Positions 1-7,834 of a stretch of 64,000 nucleotides of DNA are shown here, one piece after another. The number at the start of each line of letters is the position of its first letter. Within the stretch, counting starts at the first letter, position 1. A program made the position numbers and the translations under genes. Under the pieces are notes generated by a model. It ran no database searches and was not told where the DNA came from. It was given only the letters and a program-made list of their open reading frames with translations. The DNA comes from Shewanella pealeana ATCC 700345 (GTDB lineage Bacteria; Pseudomonadota; Gammaproteobacteria; Enterobacterales; Shewanellaceae). The stretch spans positions 309,001-373,000 of the forward strand of contig NC_009901.1 in assembly GCF_000018285.1 (NCBI RefSeq), given 5' to 3'.

Positions 1-79
1 TAATTTTTTTTTCAGCCGAAGCTGCACCCGCTTGGATGCTAAAAAATATCGATAATGCTAGGCCGCAAACCCGTTCCAT
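1..79 (-). CDS. 5' end of an exported protein (partial)
   Basis: The window opens inside a gene read leftwards. It starts at ATG 77-79, and a consensus AGGAGG lies ten bases upstream on that strand. The visible 26 residues begin MERVCGLALSIFF and run through a hydrophobic core to AGAASAEKK, a typical Sec signal peptide with a probable cut after Ala-Ser-Ala. The mature protein lies outside the window, so no function can be given. Confidence 0.6.
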   Translation of the reverse strand, partial: MERVCGLALSIFFSIQAGAASAEKKI

Positions 80-222
80 AGATAGCAGTCCTCCTTGGCT
101 AGTATCGACAACAGGCATAGATTAATAACATATGCTAAGTGTAGATTAGTCAAGTAATAACAGGCTGTTTAACTTAGGCTAAACTTGGAAGTTAGATTAA
201 AGTCGAGAGGTTTTAGCCTAAT

Positions 223-250
223 AAAAAGAGCGCCTATAAGCGCTCTTTTT
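223..250. terminator. bidirectional intrinsic terminator
   Basis: An 11-bp stem (AAAAAGAGCGC paired with GCGCTCTTTTT) encloses a six-base loop and has T-runs at both ends. It lies just past the stop of the ThrE-like gene, which is read leftwards, and so probably ends that transcript. Confidence 0.8.
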
Positions 251-272
251 CGGTATTGATTGCCGTTAATTC

Positions 273-1493
273 TTACAGGGTGCGCCTTGGTGGCACTGCG
301 ACATTGGCAAAAATTAAGCCCGCAACAATTGACATGAAAATTAAGAAGATTTGAATGCCTAAGTGCGACTGATTAAAGATAGTCTCACCCAAGATTAAGG
401 TATTAAGGCCGATATAGGTTTTGCTGCCGGGTACTAAGATGACGATACCTTGTAAGAGTGCGATAGAGGCGGGAGCCTTCATCCAGCGGGCGAAGAGGTT
501 GGAGTATACGCCTACTGCTAATGCACCAAAGAAAATACCGATAGATTCGCCAAAATAGAGTCCACCTAACATGGCTGAGAAGAAGGCGACGATGCCCGCC
601 ATAATCCCCCATGGTGAATCTTTTAGACGCGCTTTAAAGATAATCACTAGCGCTGTAGAAAGAATGGGGACCGCCGCCCAAATTCCCCACTGGGGTAAAG
701 ATTCTGGCGGCTGATAGGTTACTTCACCAAATAGTGTCTTACCTATAGCCATGCCTAAGATCACCCCAAAATAGAGCTTAAATAGCAACATGAAGGCATC
801 CATGACCCTTGCTGTACCTGAGATTAAATCTCGTGCAGCCAGTTCGGCTAAGCCGAGCGTCAAGGCTAAACCGGGTATGAAAATGATAATGCCAGAGAGG
901 ATCACTACGGGAATATTCACCGAGGGATCAAATTGGGCAATGGCATAGGCGGCAATAGCGCATAAAATGGCGGCGAGAGGTTCAAGCATCTCAGCCATGC
1001 GTTTAGAGCGCTCGGCGCGATAGACTAAACCATAAACCATTAAGCCTAATATTCCTGACCAGAACACATCGTTCCAACTGGTGCCCATTAACATGGCAAA
1101 AGCACCTGCTGAAGTGCCAAAGGCCATTAGGGTTAATTTGGTGCCGTAGGGGTTAGGCTTATTGGCAATTTCTTCTAGACGTTCAAGTGCCTCACTAAGC
1201 GTGCGTTGACCAGACATGAGCTCTTCGACTAACTCATCGGTTCTAGCTAGTGAGCCTAAATCGAGTTCACCGGGTTTCACTCGGGCGACGTGGTTATATT
1301 CTTGGTCTTCCTCATGTTGCAGCACAAAAGTCATCGCAGTAGGCGAAATCAAAAAATAACCTTCAATGCCGAGCACGTTAGACACACCTTGCAAGTGGGC
1401 TTCAAGGCGGTAGGCCGGAGTACCAAATTTATGCAGTGCCTTACCGAGCCTAATGATGAAACGGCGCTTTTCTAAAAACTCTTGATTATCCAC
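273..1493 (-). CDS. ThrE/YjjP-YjjB family threonine/serine exporter-like membrane protein
   Basis: This is a 406-residue inner-membrane protein. Residues 1-120 form a soluble domain with the family's N-terminal signature (FGTPAYRLEAHL). About ten hydrophobic helices follow, in the order of a YjjP-type part (to about residue 260) and a YjjB-type part. In E. coli these halves are separate proteins; the single-chain form matches the Corynebacterium ThrE layout. Members export small amino acids such as threonine and serine, or are linked to succinate efflux, so the substrate here is open. The start is GTG (1491-1493) with only a weak GAAG upstream. A terminator follows the stop at 223-250, so it looks monocistronic. 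Confidence 0.8.
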   Translation of the reverse strand: MDNQEFLEKRRFIIRLGKALHKFGTPAYRLEAHLQGVSNVLGIEGYFLISPTAMTFVLQHEEDQEYNHVARVKPGELDLGSLARTDELVEELMSGQRTLSEALERLEEIANKPNPYGTKLTLMAFGTSAGAFAMLMGTSWNDVFWSGILGLMVYGLVYRAERSKRMAEMLEPLAAILCAIAAYAIAQFDPSVNIPVVILSGIIIFIPGLALTLGLAELAARDLISGTARVMDAFMLLFKLYFGVILGMAIGKTLFGEVTYQPPESLPQWGIWAAVPILSTALVIIFKARLKDSPWGIMAGIVAFFSAMLGGLYFGESIGIFFGALAVGVYSNLFARWMKAPASIALLQGIVILVPGSKTYIGLNTLILGETIFNQSHLGIQIFLIFMSIVAGLIFANVAVPPRRTL

Positions 1494-1522
1494 TATCTTA
1501 CTTCGCTATAGGTGACTTCAGG

Positions 1523-1669
1523 ATGATTCGCTTGATTAAACAACTGCTTATTATGATTGTTATTGGTTGTTCGGCGCAGATGCTCACTTGGCATATTTTG
1601 ACGAGCGCATCTTACCTTATTTGGGCTAAAAAAGTTGCCATTTATTTACATAATGTTCCGCAATTGTAA
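1523..1669 (+). CDS. putative small membrane protein (48 aa)
   Basis: An ATG at 1523 opens a 48-residue frame ending at TAA 1667-1669. The ribosome-site-like TAGGTGA lies eight bases before it. The product begins MIRLIKQLLIMIVIGC and holds one long hydrophobic stretch, followed by a short tail with Lys-Lys. It lies between the divergently read ThrE-like gene and the MAPEG gene. I do not recognise a family. The good ribosome site and the membrane-like composition are the only support, and chance is possible. Confidence 0.35.
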   Translation: MIRLIKQLLIMIVIGCSAQMLTWHILTSASYLIWAKKVAIYLHNVPQL

Positions 1670-1707
1670 TGCTGCGGTGTTGAATACGAATTTTAATGGA
1701 AATCATC

Positions 1708-2106
1708 ATGTCACTAGCCATATCTGGTCTGTATATCAGCCTCACCGCATTGCTTATCGTTGCTCTGACTTATCGAGTGATAAAACTAAGGCGTACCCAT
1801 AAAATCGGTATTGGCAGTGCTGGTAATGAATCGCTGGCATTAGCTCAAAGGGTGCATGCCAATTTGCTTGAAAATGCGCCCATAGCCTTGCTGTTGCTGC
1901 TGGTCGCCGAAACCAATGGCGCTAACAATTTGTTACTGCATTTATTCGGTAGCATTTGGTTAGTCGCCCGTTTAATGCATGCCGTAGGTTTAACCCAAGG
2001 GAAGGGGGGTTACCATATTGGCCGTTTTTGGGGCATGTTGTTAACTTGGGCGGTGATTATTGGCTTGGCCTTAATAAACTTATTTTCGTTTATTATCGCA
2101 CTCTAG
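1708..2106 (+). CDS. MAPEG family membrane protein (YecN-like)
   Basis: This is a four-helix inner-membrane protein of about 132 residues. It carries the MAPEG pattern of a conserved polar loop after helix 1 (RVHANLLENAPIAL, including the Glu-Asn) and a second block RLMHAVGL. MAPEG proteins include microsomal glutathione transferases; bacterial YecN-type members have no firmly known substrate. An ATG exists at 1696, but GGA seven bases before the ATG at 1708 favours the later start (MSLAISGLY). A strong terminator follows at 2190-2221. Confidence 0.8.
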   Translation: MSLAISGLYISLTALLIVALTYRVIKLRRTHKIGIGSAGNESLALAQRVHANLLENAPIALLLLLVAETNGANNLLLHLFGSIWLVARLMHAVGLTQGKGGYHIGRFWGMLLTWAVIIGLALINLFSFIIAL

Positions 2107-2189
2107 TTTGACTGTATCGATTACGCCTAAAAAGCGTTAAAGCCAAGCCTAGTAATACCCACAGCCTAATTAGGGAATAAGACGCTATA

Positions 2190-2221
2190 CTAAAAAAAGC
2201 ATCAAATCGATGCTTTTTTAG
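2190..2221. terminator. intrinsic terminator after the MAPEG gene
   Basis: A long AT-rich stem (CTAAAAAAAGCATC paired with GATGCTTTTTTAG) is followed on the plus strand by a T-run. It closes the MAPEG transcript and separates it from ygiQ. Confidence 0.8.
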
Positions 2222-2242
2222 TCACACCTTGCAGGCGGAGCC

Positions 2243-2285
2243 TGTTATACTCCGCGTCCCCGTTGCGAGAGCAAGTTGGGGCGCG
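2243..2285 (+). promoter_or_regulatory. candidate extended -10 promoter and 5' leader hairpin of ygiQ
   Basis: TGTTATACT (2243-2251) fits an extended -10 element; no convincing -35 is present. Two bases after it begins an imperfect GC-rich hairpin (2253-2285: CGCGTCCCC against GGGGCGCG, with a GAGA loop). If transcription starts near 2258, the hairpin forms at or near the very 5' end of the ygiQ mRNA. The ygiQ start codon is about 40 bases further on and has a poor ribosome site. Confidence 0.4.
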
Positions 2286-2326
2286 AAATCTGCGTATTTT
2301 TTGAATTCAGTTAGGCTGCCTAATCC

Positions 2327-4660
2327 ATGCAAGTAGAATCCACGTTATTTACCTTTTCCAAATATCGCCCTGAGCTCACTCGCCCAGCGCCTTTTTTGCC
2401 TATGTCCCGTAAGGAGATGGCAAAGCTCGGTTGGGATAGTTGCGACATTATTATCGTGACTGGCGATGCTTACGTGGATCACCCAAGCTTTGGTATGGCC
2501 GTTATTGGCCGCATGCTGGAAGCTCAAGGTTTTAGGGTGGGGATTATTTCCCAGCCTGATTGGTCAAACAAAGAAGATTTTATGAAGTTAGGTAAGCCTA
2601 ACCTCTACTTTGGCGTGACCGCAGGTAACATGGACTCGATGATCAACCGCTATACGGCCGAGCGCCGTATGCGTCATGACGATGCATATACCGCTGGCAA
2701 CATCGGTGGTAAGCGTCCCGATCGCGCAGTAACGGTTTACACCCAGCGCTGTAAAGAAGCCTTTAAGCAGGTTCCTGTGGTAATTGGTGGTATAGAAGCC
2801 AGCTTACGCCGTATCGCTCACTACGATTACTGGTCCGATAAAGTGCGCCGCAGCGTGGTTTTAGACGCCAAAGCCGATATCTTAGTTTACGGTAATGCCG
2901 AGCGCCCTTTAGTAGAGCTGTCGCACCGTTTAGCCGCTGGTGAGCCTATGTCACAGCTGCATGATATTCGTGGTACCACGGTTATTCGTAAAGAGCCATT
3001 GCCTGAGTGGAAGGGCGTTGATTCACGCAAAATCGATCAACTGCATAAGATTGACCCTATTCCTAATCCTTATGGCGCCGATGACGTAGGTTGTAAAAAC
3101 CTGTCCGGTCCAACGGACGAGAAAATATTCGACAATGATGCGCCTAAGGCGATCAGTGTTCAGCCAGCAAGACCAAAGCCGTGGGAAAAAACTTATGTTT
3201 TACTCCCAAGCTATGAAAAGGTGTCAGAAGATAAGTATTTATACGCCCATGCCTCGCGTATTTTGCATCAAGAGCAAAATCCGGGATGTGCGCGTGCGCT
3301 ATTTCAAAAGCACGCCGAGCGCGCTATTTGGGTTAATCCGCCTGCGTGGCCACTGAATACCGATGAGATGGATGGCGTGTTCGATCTGGCTTATCAGCGC
3401 GTACCGCACCCCTCGTATGGCAAGGAGAAAATTCCTGCCTACGACATGATTAAGACTTCGATTAATATCATGCGAGGCTGTTTTGGTGGCTGCTCATTCT
3501 GTTCGATCACCGAACATGAAGGGCGTATTATTCAGAGTCGTTCACAAGATTCGATAGTCAAAGAAATTAAAGACATTCAAGAGAAGGTGCCGGGTTTTAC
3601 CGGTGTTATCTCTGATCTTGGTGGCCCGACGGCAAACATGTATCACTTAGGCTGCACTAGCGTAAAGGCCGAGAGTACCTGTCGCCGTCTATCTTGTATC
3701 TTCCCGTCTATTTGCGGTCACTTAGATACCGACCATCAGGCGACCATAGATCTATATCGCGCTGCCCGTGATATACCGGGGATCAAGAAGGTATTGATCG
3801 CCTCGGGTGTGCGTTATGACTTAGCCACCGAAGATCCTCGTTATGTGAAAGAGTTGGCGACTCATCATGTAGGTGGTTATCTGAAGATTGCCCCTGAGCA
3901 TACCGAAGAAGGCCCGCTGAATAAGATGATGAAGCCGGGGATGGGCACTTACGACAAGTTTAAAGAACTTTTCGATAAGTACTCACAGGAAGCGGGTAAG
4001 AAGCAGTATCTGATCCCTTACTTTATTTCGGCGCATCCGGGGACCACTAACGAAGATATGGTGAATCTGGCTTTGTGGCTAAAGAGTGAGAAATTCAAGC
4101 TAGACCAGGTGCAGAATTTCTACCCATCGCCTATGGCGAATGCGACCACGATTTATCACACCGAGCTTAACTCGCTTAAAAACGTTAAGCACAATAGTGA
4201 ACAGGTTACAGTGCCGAAGAAAGGTCGTCAGCGTAAGTTACATAAAGCCTTGCTGCGTTATCATGACCCTGTAGGTTGGCCACTTATTCGTGAAGCGCTT
4301 ATTGCCATGGGTAAGGAGAAGCTGATTGGTAATGGGCCATCTTGCTTAGTACCGGTAGAGACACGCCAGGAGCGTGAAGCTAACCGCAACAACAAGAAGC
4401 TAAACACTAAAGATGATGGTAAAGGCAAGAAGGCGGTTACGCGCTTTTCAGCAGATCAATTTGATGATCGTAAAGCAGTTGGCAAGTCTGGACAGAGTAT
4501 GGCTGGCGGTAATAAAGCAGGTCAGAAACAATCAGCTAAAAATAAGGCTGGTGGTGATAAGGCGAATCAGAACAAGGCTGCACAAGGTAAGCCTGGACAA
4601 GCTGGCAAACGTCCACCTAAGAAAAATGCCTGGGGCACCACGCCTAAGCATCAAAGGTAG
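2327..4660 (+). CDS. ygiQ: YgiQ family radical SAM protein
   Basis: This is a 777-residue radical SAM enzyme of the YgiQ (UPF0313) family. The iron-sulphur and SAM cluster motif is [10 protein letters not shown] near residue 385, in the usual family position. An N-terminal B12-binding-like Rossmann region precedes it. The C-terminal 90 residues are low-complexity and rich in Lys, Gly, Gln and Asn, ending PKHQR; such tails vary between species. The reaction of YgiQ is not established. The gene is monocistronic, after a terminator and before an unusual duplicated tail region. The start ATGCAAGTAG at 2327 lacks a strong ribosome site but agrees with the family's N-terminus. Confidence 0.9.
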   Translation: MQVESTLFTFSKYRPELTRPAPFLPMSRKEMAKLGWDSCDIIIVTGDAYVDHPSFGMAVIGRMLEAQGFRVGIISQPDWSNKEDFMKLGKPNLYFGVTAGNMDSMINRYTAERRMRHDDAYTAGNIGGKRPDRAVTVYTQRCKEAFKQVPVVIGGIEASLRRIAHYDYWSDKVRRSVVLDAKADILVYGNAERPLVELSHRLAAGEPMSQLHDIRGTTVIRKEPLPEWKGVDSRKIDQLHKIDPIPNPYGADDVGCKNLSGPTDEKIFDNDAPKAISVQPARPKPWEKTYVLLPSYEKVSEDKYLYAHASRILHQEQNPGCARALFQKHAERAIWVNPPAWPLNTDEMDGVFDLAYQRVPHPSYGKEKIPAYDMIKTSINIMRGCFGGCSFCSITEHEGRIIQSRSQDSIVKEIKDIQEKVPGFTGVISDLGGPTANMYHLGCTSVKAESTCRRLSCIFPSICGHLDTDHQATIDLYRAARDIPGIKKVLIASGVRYDLATEDPRYVKELATHHVGGYLKIAPEHTEEGPLNKMMKPGMGTYDKFKELFDKYSQEAGKKQYLIPYFISAHPGTTNEDMVNLALWLKSEKFKLDQVQNFYPSPMANATTIYHTELNSLKNVKHNSEQVTVPKKGRQRKLHKALLRYHDPVGWPLIREALIAMGKEKLIGNGPSCLVPVETRQEREANRNNKKLNTKDDGKGKKAVTRFSADQFDDRKAVGKSGQSMAGGNKAGQKQSAKNKAGGDKANQNKAAQGKPGQAGKRPPKKNAWGTTPKHQR

Positions 4661-4745
4661 AGAACCAAAGGTAAAGCAGTAAAACGCTTGGGGCGCTCAA
4701 ACAAGTGCCCTAAACACCAAAGGTAAAGAACCAAAGGTAAAGCAG
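4628..4745 (+). repeat. imperfect tandem duplication of the ygiQ 3' end
   Basis: The last 11 codons of ygiQ plus about 19 bases past the stop (4628-4679) are followed by a diverged second copy (4686-4745). Both hold Trp-Gly-type coding (TGGGG or TTGGGG), then CAAAGGTA, then GAACCAAAGGTAAAGCAG. In the first copy CAAAGGTAG supplies the stop; in the second the same place reads CAAAGGTAAAG. Confidence 0.7.
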
Positions 4746-4796
4746 CAAAGGCTGGCTTTCTGTCTATGTCTAGGCTAGCTAAATAAACTAAAATGA

Positions 4797-4838
4797 GGGA
4801 ATATCTTATACTGATTGGTATTAAGTATTCCCTTTTTT
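4797..4838 (+). terminator. likely terminator or leader hairpin between ygiQ and the DUF1232 gene
   Basis: GGGAATA (4797-4803) pairs with TATTCCC (4826-4832), followed by six T. Partial inner pairing shortens the 22-base loop. It could end the ygiQ transcript. Its T-run lies only 13 bases before the ATG of the next gene, so it may also act on that gene. Confidence 0.5.
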
Positions 4839-4851
4839 AATGGGCTCGATA

Positions 4852-5193
4852 ATGACTCAAGAGACAAACGATAGTATCGAATATAGCGACGAAAGCTTTT
4901 GGCAAAAGGTAAAACTATTTGCTAAAAAAGCGGGCCGAGAAGTGATAGATAACGCCCTGTGTCTCTATTATGCGGCTAAGCGTCCAGACACGCCTAAATG
5001 GGCCAAGACGGTGATCTTTGGCGCGCTGGCCTACTTTATTTCACCGATTGATGCCATTCCAGACTTAACTCCTATCATGGGATTCTCAGACGATCTCGGC
5101 GCCTTGGCAGCGGCATTAGCCATGGTCTCTATGTATGTCGATGATAACGTAAAAAACCAAGCCGCCGAGAAAACAGCAGCCTGGTTTGATTAG
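4852..5193 (+). CDS. YkvA/DUF1232 family small membrane protein
   Basis: The product has about 113 residues and a central DUF1232 segment. The block SPIDAIPDLTPIMGFSDD sits between two hydrophobic helices and is the family hallmark. The N-terminal 35 residues are polar. Family members are small membrane proteins found across bacteria, and their role is not known. An upstream in-frame ATG at 4840 lies right at the end of the T-run of a hairpin, so I prefer ATG 4852 (MTQETNDS); neither start has a strong ribosome site. It converges with lpxL 38 bases downstream. Confidence 0.8.
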   Translation: MTQETNDSIEYSDESFWQKVKLFAKKAGREVIDNALCLYYAAKRPDTPKWAKTVIFGALAYFISPIDAIPDLTPIMGFSDDLGALAAALAMVSMYVDDNVKNQAAEKTAAWFD

Positions 5194-5231
5194 TAGGTTA
5201 AAGGCTAGATTTTAGAATCGCTTTTAAAGCA

Positions 5232-6161
5232 TTAATACAGAGAGCTTTCACCATCTGGGCGGTTCTTAAAGCGTCTATGTAACCACATATATTGGCTTGG
5301 CTTAGCCATGATAGCCTCTTCAACAATCTTATTGATAAAGCAGGCTCCTGCGTGTTCATCTCCCTTGGGAAACTTATCTATCATTGGCTCTTTAATAGTT
5401 AAGGTGTAGTGGCCACTATCGTTATCACGTACAAACACCACCGGTACTATGGCGCAGTTAGTATTGTCTGCTAACAGACTTGTTCCCGTTGTAGTACAAG
5501 CATTTTCTACGGCAAATAGTGGCGCGAAAGTAGAGCGGCGACGACCGTAATCATGATCCGGTGCGTACCACATAAAAGCGCCATTATTGAGTGCCTCCAG
5601 CATAAACTTAACGTTCTTACGATGGATCAAGGTATGACCACCTTGAGAACGGCCCTTTAATTGGAAGTAGTCAAAGCAAGGATTGTTGTTTGGGCGGTAT
5701 ACTGCCATGCCCTGCGCATATTGGCCAAAGGCACGACCGCTTAACTCAAGGTTGAGTGAATGCACTGCAATCAGCAATGCGCCACGACCTTCGGTTTTAA
5801 GCTTTTCGATATGCTCTATGCCAACTACGCTGGTGTGCTTGGCAATACGCGCATTAGACCAAAACCAAGCCATGCCCGTTTCGAATAGGGCTAATCCGGT
5901 ATTCTCAATATTCTGTTTGGTTAACTTTTCACGCTCGGCGTCAGTCATGTCTGGAAAACACAGCTCAAGATTGCGCTTAATTGTGCGTGTGCGACGCTTC
6001 ATAAAGCTAAGTACGACGCGGCCGACTAGCTTACCTAAACGAATTTGAATCGCGTATGGTAATAGGCTGCAAAGGTAGCTAATGCTAATAATTAATAAAA
6101 CACACCAATATTTGGGATGTAGCATTGCTAGTGAGAAGGTTGGAACTGTGTACTTACTCAT
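5232..6161 (-). CDS. lpxL: Kdo2-lipid IVA lauroyltransferase-type acyltransferase
   Basis: This 309-residue inner-membrane acyltransferase adds a secondary acyl chain to lipid A from acyl-carrier protein. One N-terminal membrane helix (about residues 18-38) anchors it. The catalytic H-x4-E pair is H134/E139 in VHSLNLELSG. Further LpxL signatures are YRPNNNP, WYAPDHDYG and YMWLHRRFKNRPDG. The last two match LpxL more closely than LpxM or LpxP by my recollection of the E. coli proteins, so the paralogue name is probable, not certain. It is alone in its direction. The 190-bp gap to the divergent gene at 6351 holds a CRP-like site. Confidence 0.88.
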   Translation of the reverse strand: MSKYTVPTFSLAMLHPKYWCVLLIISISYLCSLLPYAIQIRLGKLVGRVVLSFMKRRTRTIKRNLELCFPDMTDAEREKLTKQNIENTGLALFETGMAWFWSNARIAKHTSVVGIEHIEKLKTEGRGALLIAVHSLNLELSGRAFGQYAQGMAVYRPNNNPCFDYFQLKGRSQGGHTLIHRKNVKFMLEALNNGAFMWYAPDHDYGRRRSTFAPLFAVENACTTTGTSLLADNTNCAIVPVVFVRDNDSGHYTLTIKEPMIDKFPKGDEHAGACFINKIVEEAIMAKPSQYMWLHRRFKNRPDGESSLY

Positions 6162-6207
6162 GTGGGATTGAGCTTTTAGTGATACTGAAAAATGTCGCGG
6201 GATTATA

Positions 6208-6223
6208 CGTGATATTTTTCACT
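6208..6223. promoter_or_regulatory. CRP-like palindrome in the lpxL / 6351 divergent region
   Basis: CGTGATATTTTTCACT contains the GTGA-N6-TCAC core of CRP sites. A TATAAT (6235-6240) lies 12 bases to the right and could serve the gene starting at 6351. One isolated match of this core has appreciable chance frequency. Confidence 0.35.
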
Positions 6224-6350
6224 TTATAGCTATGTATAATTAGTTAATTAATCTAAAGCCTAGAGGGTGATTGATTTATAAAGTATTTAATCATTCAGTT
6301 AAAATTTATCTGTTTATGCTAGGGTTAATTTCCCATCATTGGAGATAATA

Positions 6351-6935
6351 ATGAAAACAATAAAATACTCACAAATCGCCCTGCTAGCGGCTACAAGCTT
6401 TGCACTGCCAGCAATGGCAGTCACCTCTGAGCAGAGTGCATTTTTCGATAACCTAGCGGCTCATTGCGGTAAGGCGTTTGAAGGTACTGTGACTGCCGGC
6501 AATAGCGCTGATTCAGCCTTTAGCGGCAAAAAACTCATTATGCATGTGCGTGAATGTAGCGACACAGTGCTAAAGGTGCCATTTCATGTGGGTGATGATC
6601 ATTCCCGCACTTGGGTGATCACCAAAACTCAGTATGGCTTGCATCTAGCTCACGATCATCGTCATAAAGATGGCTGTGAAGATAAGGTGACCATGTATGG
6701 CGGCATGACCGCAGATATGGGCAGCGCCACCGAACAGTCATTTCCAGTCGATGCTTACTCGATTAATAACTTTAGAGAAAATGGCTTAGACGTGTCGGTG
6801 ACTAACGTATGGCACATGTACGTTAAGCCACAAGAATTTACTTATCGCCTAACCCGTGAAAATCGTGATTTCAGAGTCGATTTTGACCTGACTAAACCAG
6901 TCGATTTGCCACCAGTGCCTTGGGGTCATAAATAA
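6351..6935 (+). CDS. conserved exported protein of unknown function
   Basis: A 194-residue protein with a clear Sec signal peptide (MKTIKYSQ, then a hydrophobic core ending LPAMA, cleavage near residue 23). GGAG six bases before ATG 6351 fixes the start; an upstream ATG at 6339 has no ribosome site. The mature part has no membrane helix and a notable run LAHDHRHKDGCEDKV, rich in His and Asp, which could bind metal. Three Cys residues are present (in AHCGK, VRECSD and DGCEDK). I do not recognise a named family. Its own TATAAT at 6235-6240 and the CRP-like site suggest an independent promoter. Confidence 0.7.
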   Translation: MKTIKYSQIALLAATSFALPAMAVTSEQSAFFDNLAAHCGKAFEGTVTAGNSADSAFSGKKLIMHVRECSDTVLKVPFHVGDDHSRTWVITKTQYGLHLAHDHRHKDGCEDKVTMYGGMTADMGSATEQSFPVDAYSINNFRENGLDVSVTNVWHMYVKPQEFTYRLTRENRDFRVDFDLTKPVDLPPVPWGHK

Positions 6936-6989
6936 GTCATTTACTATGATGTGAAGGATGTTGTTTGCTTAGGTTCTAGTTTTTAATTG

Positions 6990-7058
6990 CTAGGACCTAG
7001 GACCTAGGACTTATCTTCTCTCGCAGTGACGAAGTCACGTCTTCGTAGGGCGAAGCCC
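6990..7058. repeat. CTAGGAC triplet and paired GAA-loop mini-hairpins
   Basis: Three perfect tandem CTAGGAC heptamers (6990-7010) are followed by two small hairpins with the same loop: GTGAC-GAA-GTCAC (7026-7038) and GGGC-GAA-GCCC (7048-7058). The segment lies between convergent genes and has no coding sense. It resembles an intergenic repeat element, but no second copy occurs in this window. Confidence 0.55.
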
Positions 7059-7109
7059 GACCTCGTCTTTGCTTTAACTCTTTGCTTATTCCTAGAACCT
7101 TCTTTTCCC

Positions 7110-7676
7110 CTACTTCTCTTCAAATGTAAAAGACTGGCCAGCAAGGGCTGCTTCAAACATTAATCCGCCTTTTGCTACGGTAAATACTGTCATGCCATTG
7201 ATATAGGCTGCCTTGGCTGCGCCTTTACCTGCACCAGCTGAGTTACCTGTGGTGCCTGCTTGTGCATTGGCGCCAATAGTGATGGCCACGGCAGAGGCTT
7301 GTGCGCCAAACTCGAAGCTACCACTGGTAAAGTCTTTGTAGGCGGCTTCATCTTTAAAGAAGATGATTTCACTGTAGGCTTGACCGCCTAGCTGAAAACC
7401 AAAAGAAATCTGAGTTAAGCTGGTGTCACCGGTATAGCTGCCACCACGATAGACTCGGCCTTTGCCATAGGCGGCACCTATGCCTATTCCGCCTTTACCC
7501 ACGGTTGGGAAAAGCGCATAACCGTAGGCGTTATTGAAGAATTTCTGAGTTTCGTTAGCTTGTTGAAAGGTACTCTTAGCCTGGGAATAGCCGTCTTCGG
7601 CGAGCGCCTGTGGCGCAAGCATCACGCTGGCAAGTAAACATAAGCTGGTGGTGATCCTCTTGATGAAGCGTGACAT
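7110..7676 (-). CDS. SYLF/YSC84-domain exported protein
   Basis: The product has 188 residues with a signal peptide cut near PQALAED. The whole mature protein is a SYLF (DUF500/Ysc84) domain with its glycine-rich strands: YGYALFPTVGKGGIGIGAA, FQLGGQAYSEIIFF, and the C-terminal AKGGLMFEA. SYLF domains bind lipids in eukaryotes; the bacterial exported members have no settled function. AGGAG sits seven bases before the ATG, so this start is firm. It forms a leftward pair with the S9 peptidase upstream, but a hairpin at 7781-7802 separates them. Confidence 0.85.
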   Translation of the reverse strand: MSRFIKRITTSLCLLASVMLAPQALAEDGYSQAKSTFQQANETQKFFNNAYGYALFPTVGKGGIGIGAAYGKGRVYRGGSYTGDTSLTQISFGFQLGGQAYSEIIFFKDEAAYKDFTSGSFEFGAQASAVAITIGANAQAGTTGNSAGAGKGAAKAAYINGMTVFTVAKGGLMFEAALAGQSFTFEEK

Positions 7677-7780
7677 ATTTTCTCCTCATTCCATAGACAG
7701 GCTAAACTTTAGCATACCCATCCTGAACAGAAAGTGAATACCAGAATTGTAACGGGGCTTATCTATACTAAAGGCAAGGT

Positions 7781-7802
7781 AAAAGCGCCAATAGGCGCTT
7801 TT
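7781..7802 (-). terminator. intrinsic terminator after the S9 peptidase gene
   Basis: A nine-base-pair stem (AAAAGCGCC with GGCGCTTTT, loop AATA) gives a short T-run on the minus strand, right after the stop of the peptidase gene at 7835. Confidence 0.65.
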
Positions 7803-7834
7803 CTTTGATGGTTAATCAATTCTAAACAGGAACA

